From positions 310,001 to 374,000 of the forward strand of contig NZ_RAHW01000006.1 in assembly GCF_004117875.1 (NCBI RefSeq): a stretch of DNA of 64,000 nucleotides, in the 5' to 3' direction. This DNA comes from Geomonas oryzae (lineage in GTDB: Bacteria > Desulfobacterota > Desulfuromonadia > Geobacterales > Geobacteraceae). The translations under genes and the position numbers were made by a program. The first letter of the stretch is position 1. Every line of letters starts with the position of its first letter. Below are positions 49,410 through 58,126 of this stretch, piece after piece. The notes beneath the pieces are model-generated. The model worked only from the letters and a program-made list of their open reading frames with translations, was not told the origin of the DNA and ran no database searches.

Positions 49410-49886
49410 GTGGATATAAAAGACCTGAAGATGCTGATCAAGATGGTAACGGAGACCGATATCACCGAGTTCGAGCTGGAGAACACCGACGAGAAGGTGG
49501 TCATCAAGAGGGGCTGCGCCGCACCGCAGTTCCAGATGCAGGCGCCCGTTGCCTACCAGTACGCACCGGCCGCTCCCGTCGCTCCGGCCGCCGCCCCCGC
49601 AGCTCCGGCTGCCGCTCCCGCAGCTCCGGCCGCTGAGAAGGAGCAGGGCGACGTGATCACCTCTCCCATCGTCGGCACCTTCTACCGCGCTCCCGCCCCG
49701 GACGCCGCTCCCTACGTTGAAGTCGGCCAGATCGTCGAGAAGGGGCAGGTGCTCTGCATCGTCGAGGCGATGAAGCTCATGAACGAGATCGAGGCGGAGT
49801 TCAAGTGCAAGATCGTGAAGATCTGCAAGGAGAACGCCCAGCCGGTCGAGTACGGCGACGCCCTGTTCGTGGTGGAGAAGCTGTAA
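49410..49886 (+). CDS. accB: Biotin carboxyl carrier protein AccB
   Basis: 158-aa carrier subunit of acetyl-CoA carboxylase. An N-terminal region (1-45) and an Ala/Pro hinge (about 45-75) precede the biotinyl domain, where biotin attaches to K122 in EAMKLMN. The start is GTG at 49410 with AAAGGAG upstream; an ATG two bases earlier is out of frame and stops after three codons. The accC gene follows after an 83-bp structured spacer. Confidence 0.97.
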   Translation: MDIKDLKMLIKMVTETDITEFELENTDEKVVIKRGCAAPQFQMQAPVAYQYAPAAPVAPAAAPAAPAAAPAAPAAEKEQGDVITSPIVGTFYRAPAPDAAPYVEVGQIVEKGQVLCIVEAMKLMNEIEAEFKCKIVKICKENAQPVEYGDALFVVEKL

Positions 49887-49898
49887 TCAAACAGATTG

Positions 49899-49956
49899 AG
49901 ATGAAGGTCGAGCCTTGGATCGGAGTGCCGATCTGAGCCCTGACCTTCATCTGTTT
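49899..49956 (+). other. Two-tier stem-loop between accB and accC
   Basis: An outer stem AGATGAAGGTC (49899-49909) pairs with GACCTTCATCT (49942-49952). It encloses an inner hairpin GATCGG-AGTG-CCGATC (49918-49933). TGTTTC follows. The fit is perfect in both stems and too good for chance in a spacer. It could be an attenuator, a partial terminator or an RNA-processing site that sets the BCCP to biotin carboxylase ratio. Confidence 0.65.
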
Positions 49957-49969
49957 CCCGGAGACATCG

Positions 49970-51310
<1,341 letters not shown>

Positions 51311-51313
51311 ACT

Positions 51314-51703
51314 ATGGACTTTCCCGAAGAACTCAAATACAGCAAGGAGCATCTCTGGGTGCGCGTCGAAGGTGACCGGGCCGTCATCGGCATCACCGAT
51401 TACGCGCAGGTGGAGCTTGGCAACGTGACTTCGGTAGAGCTTCCCGAGCCGGGCGACGAACTGGAGCAGGACGACTCCTTCGGCTCCATCGAGGCGAGAA
51501 AGACGGTCGCCGACCTCTACGCGCCGCTTTCCGGGACCGTGATCGAGTCCAATTCCGAGCTCGCCACCGCACCGGAGTTCGTGAACGACGACCCTTATGA
51601 CGGCGGCTGGCTTGTCGTCATCGAGATGGCCGACCCTGAGGAGCTGAACCTCCTCATGTCCGCCGAGCTGTACGAGGACACCGTCTCAGTCTCGGAAGAA
51701 TAA
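51314..51703 (+). CDS. gcvH: Glycine cleavage system H protein
   Basis: 129-aa lipoyl carrier protein. The lipoylated lysine is K63 in SIEARKTVADLY, six residues before the conserved Y of the YxPxSG motif. No gcvT, gcvP or lipoate ligase gene is in the window, so this copy is separate from the rest of the system. Besides glycine cleavage, stand-alone GcvH proteins can serve as lipoate donors. It is the last gene of the acc unit and a terminator follows. Confidence 0.93.
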   Translation: MDFPEELKYSKEHLWVRVEGDRAVIGITDYAQVELGNVTSVELPEPGDELEQDDSFGSIEARKTVADLYAPLSGTVIESNSELATAPEFVNDDPYDGGWLVVIEMADPEELNLLMSAELYEDTVSVSEE

Positions 51704-51727
51704 CAAGAAGTTGCACCCGATATACCA

Positions 51728-51760
51728 GAAAAGGCGAGAGATCCTCTCGCCTTTTCCTTT
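51728..51760 (+). terminator. Intrinsic terminator after gcvH
   Basis: GAAAAGGCGAGAG, a three-base loop and CTCTCGCCTTTTC followed by CTTTTG form a perfect 13-bp stem. Confidence 0.88.
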
Positions 51761-51792
51761 TGTTTCATAAGCCTCATCCCGGAGCTTTAATC

Positions 51793-52614
51793 GTGACCAT
51801 CAATATCGGACACATCAAGTACGCGAACTGCACTCCCATCTTCACCGCCCTCGAATCCCACTTCGACTGCACCGGCTATCGTTTCGTCGACGGCGTCCCG
51901 TCGCAATTGAACGCGATGCTCAGGGCAGGCGGCATAGACTTAAGCCCTTCCTCGTCCATCGAATACGCCACGGCGCACGAGCAGTACTGTCTGCTGCCGG
52001 AGCTTTCCATCAGCGCCATCGGACCGGTGAAGAGCGTCTTCATGTTCTCGCGAGTGCCGATCGAGGAATTGGACGGCGCCGCCATCGGCCTCACCGCAGA
52101 ATCGGATACCTCGGTGAACCTTCTGAAGGTGCTGCTCGCCCGCAAGTACGGGTTCAGTAACACCTTCGAACGGACCACACTGCCGCTTGCCGAGGCCCTG
52201 GAGCACTTCCCCGGCCTGCTCCTCATCGGTGACCTGGCGCTCAAAGGGGCCGCCTCCGGTTCCGACTTCTTCTGTTACGACTTGGGGCAGCTCTGGCACG
52301 AGTTCACCGGACTTCCCTTCGTGTTCGCCCTCTGGATCGTGCGGCGCGACGCTGCGCGCGAAAAGCACGCGGAGCTTAAGGCGCTCGCCAGGGACCTGGT
52401 GGCCGCGAAAAAGCTCGCATATGACAGCTACGCCGAGATAGCCGCAGGAAGTGAGGAGCGCGCCTGGCTGAGCGAGGAGGCGCTGGTGGATTACTGGCAG
52501 ACCATCTCGTACGAGCTCACCGAGACTCATCTGGAAGGGGCACGCCTTTTCTTCCGGCACGCCTTCGAGATGGGGCTCATCCCGAGTCTGCCGGAGTTGC
52601 GTTTTCTGGAGTAG
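51793..52614 (+). CDS. mqnA: Chorismate dehydratase MqnA (futalosine menaquinone pathway)
   Basis: 273-aa enzyme of the periplasmic-binding-protein-like MqnA/DUF178 family. It dehydrates chorismate to 3-enolpyruvylbenzoate, the first step of futalosine menaquinone synthesis. Features are IGHIKYANCTPIF at the start, DGVPSQLNAML, SSSIEYA and LIGDLALKG, with FALWIVRR further on. The GTG at 51793 with GGAG about nine bases before is preferred over an upstream frame start inside the terminator region. Chorismate comes from the aroC-aroK-aroB-aroQ genes just upstream. Other mqn genes are not in the window. Confidence 0.92.
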   Translation: MTINIGHIKYANCTPIFTALESHFDCTGYRFVDGVPSQLNAMLRAGGIDLSPSSSIEYATAHEQYCLLPELSISAIGPVKSVFMFSRVPIEELDGAAIGLTAESDTSVNLLKVLLARKYGFSNTFERTTLPLAEALEHFPGLLLIGDLALKGAASGSDFFCYDLGQLWHEFTGLPFVFALWIVRRDAAREKHAELKALARDLVAAKKLAYDSYAEIAAGSEERAWLSEEALVDYWQTISYELTETHLEGARLFFRHAFEMGLIPSLPELRFLE

Positions 52615-52635
52615 GGGAGAAGAAGTGCGGCTGGG

Positions 52636-53106
52636 CGAGTTGAAACGATGGTCCCGGCGTTTGAAATTTATTTTTTGAAGTTCAAACGCTCGTCCCTCGA
52701 TTTGAATTTCAGTTTTCGAAATTTAACTCGCGTCTCGAGGAATTAAACAGATCTTTCCGGCGTTTGAAAATTATTTTTGAAGTTCAAACGCTCGTTCCTC
52801 GATTTGAATTTCGGTTTTTGAAATTTAACTCGCGTCTCGATGAATTGAACAGATCCTTCCGGCGTTTGAAATTTATTTTTTGAAGTTCAAACGCTCGTCC
52901 CTCGATTTGAATTTCAGTTTTCGAAATTTAACTCGCGTCTCGATGAATTGAACAGCTCCTTCCGCCGTTTAAATTTATTTTTTGGAATTCAAACGCGCGT
53001 CACTCGATTTGAACTTCGGCTTTCGAAATTTAATTCGCGTCTCGATGAATTGAACGGGACCTTTCGCTGTTTGAAATATTTTTTTTAATTTCAAACGCGC
53101 CTCGGG
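52636..53106. repeat. AT-rich tandem array of a 102-103 bp structured unit
   Basis: Full units start at 52656, 52759, 52861 and 52964 (periods 103, 102, 103); a shortened unit starts at 53066, and a remnant of a unit tail precedes the first. Each unit begins with GGCGTTTGAA (or a variant) and contains inverted repeat CGTTTGAA...TTCAAACG around a T-rich loop, then a second weaker repeat GATTTGAATTTC...GAAATTTAA, then CTCGCGTCTCGATGAATTGAAC. Units 1 and 3 share their first 78 or so bases exactly, unit 2 differs by a few changes, and units 4 and 5 diverge more but keep the stems (unit 5 pairs GTTTGAAAT with ATTTCAAAC). Unit 1 is about 37 percent GC by hand count, well below its surroundings. No open frame of any size crosses it. 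It lies between the convergent mqnA and NUDIX genes. Role unknown. Confidence 0.9.
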
Positions 53107-53130
53107 CTCGTTCATTTCGAACCGGCGCTT

Positions 53131-53589
53131 CTATATCTCTCCTGCCGCTTTTTTTCTGCGATAGTCGGAAAGGATCCGTGCATGGTCGAAGCAGAGTGGT
53201 GCAGGGAGGGCGTCAATGGGGAATACACCGAATGCTGCCGCATCGTCGCCCGCGTTGGGGGTGCCGGTAGCCGTGGCTACGTACACGGTCGAGATGTTGT
53301 GGCTGCGCTTATCGCGGGCCGGGTCCGAGTAACATCCCAGCAGCCGCAACTTCTCTTCGTCCAGCTCGAGGCCGATCTCTTCCTGCATCTCCCGTACGGC
53401 CGCATGCTCCAGCGTTTCGCCGTAATCGACAAACCCGCCCGGGATGGCCCAACCGAAAGGCTCGTTTTTGCGCTCGATGAGCACGACCCCTTCGGGGAGT
53501 TCGACGATCACGTCCACGGTCGGCAGAGGGTTCTTGTACTGTTTAACCTTGGCCCCGCAGGCGGGGCAGGCGAGGAAGTCAAAAGGCAT
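53131..53589 (-). CDS. NUDIX hydrolase
   Basis: 152-aa pyrophosphohydrolase of the NUDIX family. The Nudix box runs from [14 protein letters not shown] to [11 protein letters not shown] and has the required G, E, RE and EE residues. An N-terminal C8-P-A-C11 pair suggests a small metal-binding ribbon as in NudC/NADH-pyrophosphatase-like proteins. A longer frame begins at 53619, but the ATG at 53589 follows GGAGG six bases upstream. The substrate cannot be deduced. It is read towards the tandem array. Confidence 0.9.
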   Translation of the reverse strand: MPFDFLACPACGAKVKQYKNPLPTVDVIVELPEGVVLIERKNEPFGWAIPGGFVDYGETLEHAAVREMQEEIGLELDEEKLRLLGCYSDPARDKRSHNISTVYVATATGTPNAGDDAAAFGVFPIDALPAPLCFDHARILSDYRRKKAAGEI

Positions 53590-53620
53590 CACGAGCCTCC
53601 GGTTCAATAGTGGATACAAA

Positions 53621-53650
53621 AAAAGGGAGGACGTTTCGGTCCTCCCTTTT
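53621..53650 (-). terminator. Intrinsic terminator of the PxxKW gene
   Basis: On the minus strand AAAAGGGAGGAC, a six-base loop and GTCCTCCCTTTT are followed by further Ts. It separates the PxxKW gene from the NUDIX gene. Confidence 0.88.
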
Positions 53651-53675
53651 ATGGTACAGCAGATTGTTCTTGGTA

Positions 53676-53969
53676 CTACTTCTTCTTCTTGGCGCCTGCA
53701 GCTTTCTTGGAAGCTTTGAGCGGGTTGATCTTGGCGTCGTCGGTCTTGATCTCAACCTTGACGTGGGTAGCGAAGTTGCAGATACCGCCGACCCACTTCT
53801 TCTCGGGGGCCGGGTATGCGCTGCAAACCTTCCCGATGGAGCCATCGACGACCCTGTCGCACCCTTCGCAGTTCTCTACGATGAGCTGGCAGGAACCTTC
53901 GGTAAATACACAACCCTGTTTACCCCAGAAAGTGCACTCGGCACCAGGAAGTACGGTTTGACATTGCAT
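53676..53969 (-). CDS. PxxKW family cysteine-rich small protein
   Basis: 97-aa protein with ten cysteines packed in residues 3-64, including [19 protein letters not shown] and GGICNF. The family hallmark PxxKW is visible as [10 protein letters not shown]. The C-terminus is a lysine-rich tail (AAGAKKKK). Such proteins are restricted largely to Desulfuromonadota-type bacteria and have no known function; the cysteine spacing suggests metal or Fe-S binding. No signal peptide. Expressed from its own promoter with its own terminator. Confidence 0.85.
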   Translation of the reverse strand: MQCQTVLPGAECTFWGKQGCVFTEGSCQLIVENCEGCDRVVDGSIGKVCSAYPAPEKKWVGGICNFATHVKVEIKTDDAKINPLKASKKAAGAKKKK

Positions 53970-54012
53970 GTTTTAAGCCTCCTCAATTGCTTCGTAATCG
54001 TTGATAAAAGAC

Positions 54013-54042
54013 ACTCTACCAATTTCGAAAGAAAAATGTCAA
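54013..54042 (-). promoter_or_regulatory. Probable sigma-70 promoter of the PxxKW gene
   Basis: On the minus strand TTGACA (54042-54037) is followed after 18 bases by TAGAGT (54018-54013). The gene starts at 53969, giving a leader of about 40 bases. A plus-strand TTGACT at 54063 with a weak TAATCT 17 bases later could serve the phosphohexomutase. Confidence 0.5.
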
Positions 54043-54206
54043 CCCACTTTTTTCCCGAAAACTTGACTCTCCTCCCGCATTGAATTAATCTCTAGTAATT
54101 ATTCTGTCAGGCCGCTTGGCACTCATGTTTTCGATGTCTTATCCATCGGAGATCCCGAGTTTTGCCACAGCAGACGGCCTTACTATCAATTGTCCCTGGA
54201 GGGTTT

Positions 54207-55628
54207 ATGCAGCGAATCACTTTCGGCACTTCCGGCTGGCGCGGCATCATGTGTGAGGACTTCATCTTTGAGAATGTTAAGGTAGTGACCCAGGCGATTG
54301 CCGACCACGTTAAGAGTACCGGCGAAGCGAACAAAGGCATCATCGTCGGGTACGATTCCAGGTTCATGGGGGAAGCGTTCGCGAAGGAGTCGGCGCGCGT
54401 CCTGACCGGCGCCGGTATCCCCACCTTTTTGTGTGTACGCGATACTCCCACCCCGGTTATATCCTTCGAGATCCTGAGAAGGGGCGCCGCGGGCGCCATC
54501 AACTTCACCGCAAGCCACAATCCCCCCGAGTACAACGGCATCAAGTTCTCTCCCTCTTGGGGCGGCCCTGCGCTCCCCGAGACCACCAACGACATAGAGC
54601 GTCGCGCAAACGAGATGTCCGGCGAAATCTGCTACAACGAGTGCCCTCTCGACGAGGCCGCCCAGAAGGGACTCCTTGAAGAGATCGACCCGATGCAGGA
54701 TTATCTCGCGGACCTTGCCAAAAAAGTCGATTTCGCCGCCATCGCCAAACTGGGCACCGTTGCCGTCAATCCTCTCTACGGAACGGCGCGCGGCTACCTC
54801 GCCGAACCGCTCAAGGCCCACGGCGTGAAGGTCGTGCAGATGAACGCCAACCGCGATCCGTACTTCGGCGGCTTCCCCCCCGAGCCCAGCGAGAAGTATA
54901 TCCACGATTTCATAAAACTTGTACAGCAGGACCCGGAAATTTCTCTCGGCATCGCCACGGACGGCGACGCGGACCGCTTCGGCATCGTCGACGGCGACGG
55001 CAGCTTCATTGAGCCTAACTACATCATCGCGCTGCTTCTTGACTACCTGGTCCGTGTGAAGGGGATGACCGGCGGGGTGGGGCGCTCGGTGGCCACCTCT
55101 CACCTGGTGGACGCGGTGGCGAAGATGCACGGCATCAAGGTGTACGAAACACCCGTGGGCTTCAAGTACGTCGGGGAACTCATCAGCCAGGGGAAAATCA
55201 TTATCGGCGGCGAGGAGAGCGCGGGTTTATCCATCAAGGGGCACGTCCCCGAGAAGGACGGCATCCTCGCCTGCCTGCTGGTGGCGGAGATGGTGGCGCA
55301 CGAGGGGATGCCGGTCAAGGCTCTTTTGGAGCGACTCTACAGCAAGGTCGGGCGCTACCTAACCAAGAGGGTGAACATCACGCTCTCCCCTGAGCTTGAG
55401 GAGTCCTTCCCGCAGACCATCGCCGCGACCCCGGCGAGCTTTGCCGGAGAGGCTGTGCGGGAAAAGATCACCGTGGACGGGAACAAGTTCCTTCTCGAGG
55501 ACGGCAGCTGGCTTTTGTTCCGCAAGTCCGGCACCGAGCCGGTGGTGCGTCTTTACTGTGAGGCGTCGAGCGAGGATCGTCTCCAGGCGCTGGTGGAAGC
55601 GGGCCGGGCGTTCATCCTCGGCAAATAG
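54207..55628 (+). CDS. Phosphoglucomutase/phosphomannomutase family enzyme
   Basis: 473-aa alpha-D-phosphohexomutase. The catalytic phosphoserine is S103 in FTASHNPPEYNG. The magnesium loop is D252-G-D-A-D256-R in TDGDADRFGI. The sugar-binding loop is GGEESAGLSIKG and the phosphate-binding loop RKSGTEPVVRLYCEA is in domain 4. Substrate choice between glucose and mannose phosphates cannot be decided from sequence. The ATG at 54207 with GGAGG upstream is preferred over an earlier frame start at 54162. Confidence 0.93.
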   Translation: MQRITFGTSGWRGIMCEDFIFENVKVVTQAIADHVKSTGEANKGIIVGYDSRFMGEAFAKESARVLTGAGIPTFLCVRDTPTPVISFEILRRGAAGAINFTASHNPPEYNGIKFSPSWGGPALPETTNDIERRANEMSGEICYNECPLDEAAQKGLLEEIDPMQDYLADLAKKVDFAAIAKLGTVAVNPLYGTARGYLAEPLKAHGVKVVQMNANRDPYFGGFPPEPSEKYIHDFIKLVQQDPEISLGIATDGDADRFGIVDGDGSFIEPNYIIALLLDYLVRVKGMTGGVGRSVATSHLVDAVAKMHGIKVYETPVGFKYVGELISQGKIIIGGEESAGLSIKGHVPEKDGILACLLVAEMVAHEGMPVKALLERLYSKVGRYLTKRVNITLSPELEESFPQTIAATPASFAGEAVREKITVDGNKFLLEDGSWLLFRKSGTEPVVRLYCEASSEDRLQALVEAGRAFILGK

Positions 55629-55650
55629 GAAGGGGAAGCTAGTCAGACAA

Positions 55651-55707
55651 GGGACGCAGACGCCAAAGGGAAATCGTTCTTCCCCCGGCGCTCTGCGTCT
55701 CCTTTTT
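55651..55707 (+). terminator. Likely terminator after the phosphohexomutase
   Basis: GACGCAGA (55653-55660) pairs with TCTGCGTC (55692-55699), with additional GCC/GGC pairing inside, and TCCTTTTTCC follows. The loop is long, so the call is moderate. The rest of the 374-bp spacer to nifU has no convincing gene. Confidence 0.55.
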
Positions 55708-55945
55708 CCGTCGCCGCTTTTTTGCGCGGCAGCCGACCGCATCGCAGGCAGCGCTTCGAATGCAACGACGATACCCGTTCACGGTCGTGGTAGAACTTCC
55801 TTCGCACATTCCCGCACTTACCGCTTCGTGATTGTCCTTCTTTCCGCCGCCGTCGCATGCGGAGCGGGAATTGCACTTCCTGCCGTAAACTCTGGATAAA
55901 AAAAGTACCTGACCACTTTACTGTTGTTTTGGGGTCGTTTAGGGG

Positions 55946-55975
55946 TTGTTCTTTCGACAAGCTTTGCGCTATGAT
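55946..55975 (+). promoter_or_regulatory. Possible promoter of nifU-nifS
   Basis: TTGTTC (55946-55951) is followed after 18 bases by TATGAT (55970-55975), 27 bases before the nifU ATG. No clear IscR-type or sigma-54 site was found. Confidence 0.45.
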
Positions 55976-56002
55976 TACGGGACTAATTAGAAGGGAGGGT
56001 CT

Positions 56003-56863
56003 ATGTGGGACTACACCGATAAAGTAAAAGAACATTTCCTCAACCCTAGGAACGTGGGCGAGATAACGGATGCTGATGCGGTCGGCGAGGTGGGAAGCCT
56101 GGCCTGCGGCGATGCCCTTAAACTCTTTATAAAGCTGGACGAAAATAAGGAACGCATCGTCGACGCGAAATTCCAGACCTTCGGCTGCGGCAGCGCCATC
56201 GCCTCCTCCTCCGCCCTCACCGAGATGGTGAAGGGGAAGACCCTTGACGAGGCGCTGGAGATCACCAATCAGCAGATCGCCGATTTCCTGGGCGGGCTTC
56301 CGGAAGAGAAGATGCACTGCTCCGTCATGGGGCAGGAAGCGCTCGAAGCCGCCATCGCCAAGTACCGCGGCGTCGAGGCGCCTGCTCACGGCCACGGTCA
56401 TGACCACGTCGAGAGCGAGGGGGAGCTCGTCTGCAAGTGCTTCGGGCTGACCGACGTCTTCCTTAAGAAGGTCATCGCCTCGAACAAGCTGCACACCGCC
56501 GAGCAGGTCACCCACTTCACCAAGGCGGGGGGCGCCTGCGGCGGCTGCATCCCGAAGATCAAGGAACTGATCGCCGAGGTGATGGGCGAAGAGAAGAAGG
56601 CGGCGGCAGAGAAGCCCTCAAAGCTCACCAACCTGCGGAAGATGCAGCTCATCCAGGAGACCCTGGAGAACGAGGTGCGTCCGCAGCTTTGGGCTGACGG
56701 CGGCGACCTCGAACTGATCGACATCGACGGCTCCACCGTCCAGGTCGCTTTCAGGAAGGCCTGCGCCGGCTGCGCATCCTCCGGCTACACCGCCAAATTC
56801 GTCGAGCAGAAGCTGCGCGAACTTGTTTCCCCCGACATCACCGTGCAGGAGGTCCAGGGATGA
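56003..56863 (+). CDS. nifU: Fe-S cluster assembly scaffold NifU
   Basis: 286-aa full-length NifU with three parts. The IscU-like scaffold has C35, C62 and C106. The central BFD-type 2Fe-2S domain has C144-x-C146 and C179-x2-C182. The C-terminal Nfu domain has C254-A-G-C257. It assembles Fe-S clusters from sulfur delivered by NifS. No nitrogenase genes are here, so in this organism the pair probably serves general Fe-S synthesis, consistent with a cell rich in Fe-S and cytochrome proteins. Overlaps nifS by four bases. Confidence 0.95.
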   Translation: MWDYTDKVKEHFLNPRNVGEITDADAVGEVGSLACGDALKLFIKLDENKERIVDAKFQTFGCGSAIASSSALTEMVKGKTLDEALEITNQQIADFLGGLPEEKMHCSVMGQEALEAAIAKYRGVEAPAHGHGHDHVESEGELVCKCFGLTDVFLKKVIASNKLHTAEQVTHFTKAGGACGGCIPKIKELIAEVMGEEKKAAAEKPSKLTNLRKMQLIQETLENEVRPQLWADGGDLELIDIDGSTVQVAFRKACAGCASSGYTAKFVEQKLRELVSPDITVQEVQG

Positions 56864-58032
56864 GAGAGATCTATCTTGATAACAACGCCACCACCAAGGT
56901 GGACGAGCGCGTTTTCGAGGAGATGCGTCCCTATTTCTGCGAACTGTACGGCAACCCGAGTTCCATGCACTTCTTCGGCGGGCAGGTACAGAAGAAGGTG
57001 GACGAGGCGCGCGCCCGCGTCGCCTCTCTTCTCGGTGCCCTGCCGGACGAGATCGTTTTCACCGCATGCGGCACCGAGAGCGACAACGCAGCTATCCGCT
57101 CGGCGCTCGAGGTGTTCCCGGAGAAGCGTCACATCATCACGAGCCGCGTCGAGCACCCGGCCGTGCTGACCCAGTGCCGCAACCTCACAAAGCGCGGCTA
57201 CCGCGTCACTGAGCTGAACGTGGACGGCAACGGCCAGCTCGATCTGAACGAACTCGAGAGGGCGCTGGACGACGATACCGCCATCGTCTCCCTCATGTAC
57301 GCGAACAACGAAACCGGCGTGATCTTCCCCATCGAGGAAGCCGCCAGGATCGTGAAGAAGAAGGGAGCCATCTTCCACACCGACGCGGTGCAGGCGGTAG
57401 GAAAGATCCCGCTGAACATGGCGGAGTCCGCCATCGACATGCTCTCCCTTTCCGGGCACAAGCTGCACGCCCCGAAAGGCGTCGGCGTCCTCTTCGTGCG
57501 TCGCGGCACGCCGTTCCGTCCGCTTTTGGTCGGCGGGCACCAGGAGCGCGGGCGCAGGGCGGGCACCGAGAACACCGCATCCATCATCGCCATGGGTAAG
57601 GCGTGCCAGCTTGCCGAGCAGTACATGGCCGAGGAAGCGGGGCGCGTGCGCGAGATGCGCGATCGTCTCGAGCGCGAACTGACCGCGCTGATTCCCAACA
57701 CACGCATCAACGGCGGCGGCACCGACCGTCTCCCCAACACCCTCTCCATCGCCATGGAGTTCGTGGAAGGGGAGGGGATCCTGCTCCTTCTTTCCGAGAA
57801 GGGGATCTGTGCTTCCTCCGGCAGCGCCTGCACCTCCGGCTCGCTCGAGCCCTCACACGTGCTGCGCGCCATGGGCGTTCCTTTCACCTGCGCCCACGGT
57901 TCCATCCGCTTCTCGCTTTCCAGGTTCACCACCGACGACGACATCGACGCGGTGATCAAGGAACTGCCGCCCATTATCATCCGGCTGCGCGAGATGTCGC
58001 CGTTCGGGCGCGAGTACCTGGTTCAGAAGTAA
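56860..58032 (+). CDS. nifS: Cysteine desulfurase NifS
   Basis: 390-aa PLP enzyme that takes sulfur from cysteine. The PLP lysine is K201 in SLSGHKLHAPKG, the catalytic cysteine C324 is in the short loop SSGSACTSG, typical of NifS/IscS class, and DNNATT opens the protein. ATG overlaps the nifU stop codon (ATGA), so scaffold and sulfur donor are made together. Confidence 0.95.
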   Translation: MREIYLDNNATTKVDERVFEEMRPYFCELYGNPSSMHFFGGQVQKKVDEARARVASLLGALPDEIVFTACGTESDNAAIRSALEVFPEKRHIITSRVEHPAVLTQCRNLTKRGYRVTELNVDGNGQLDLNELERALDDDTAIVSLMYANNETGVIFPIEEAARIVKKKGAIFHTDAVQAVGKIPLNMAESAIDMLSLSGHKLHAPKGVGVLFVRRGTPFRPLLVGGHQERGRRAGTENTASIIAMGKACQLAEQYMAEEAGRVREMRDRLERELTALIPNTRINGGGTDRLPNTLSIAMEFVEGEGILLLLSEKGICASSGSACTSGSLEPSHVLRAMGVPFTCAHGSIRFSLSRFTTDDDIDAVIKELPPIIIRLREMSPFGREYLVQK

Positions 58033-58069
58033 ATCCGCGGTCCGAAAGACAACTGACGGAGCAAAAGAA

Positions 58070-58102
58070 AAGGGGTGAGCATGTCAATGCTCACCCCTTG
58101 TT
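58070..58102 (+). terminator. Intrinsic terminator after nifS
   Basis: AAGGGGTGAGCAT, a four-base loop and ATGCTCACCCCTT followed by GTTT; the perfect 13-bp stem lies 38 bases after the stop. Confidence 0.8.
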
Positions 58103-58126
58103 TCATCGTGCGAGAGGAAAAAATCA

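Noticed and set aside
49408-49419. ATG start for accB at 49408
   Set aside because: It is out of frame with accB and stops after three codons; GTG at 49410 fits.
52636-53106. CRISPR array
   Set aside because: The repeating unit is 102-103 bp with no unique spacers between short identical repeats, and there are no cas genes nearby.
55629-56002. Small genes in the spacer before nifU
   Set aside because: Open frames there are short, lack ribosome sites and have no recognisable features.
56003-58032. Part of a nitrogen fixation cluster
   Set aside because: No nif structural or regulatory genes are near and no sigma-54 or NifA site is seen upstream; general Fe-S assembly is more likely.
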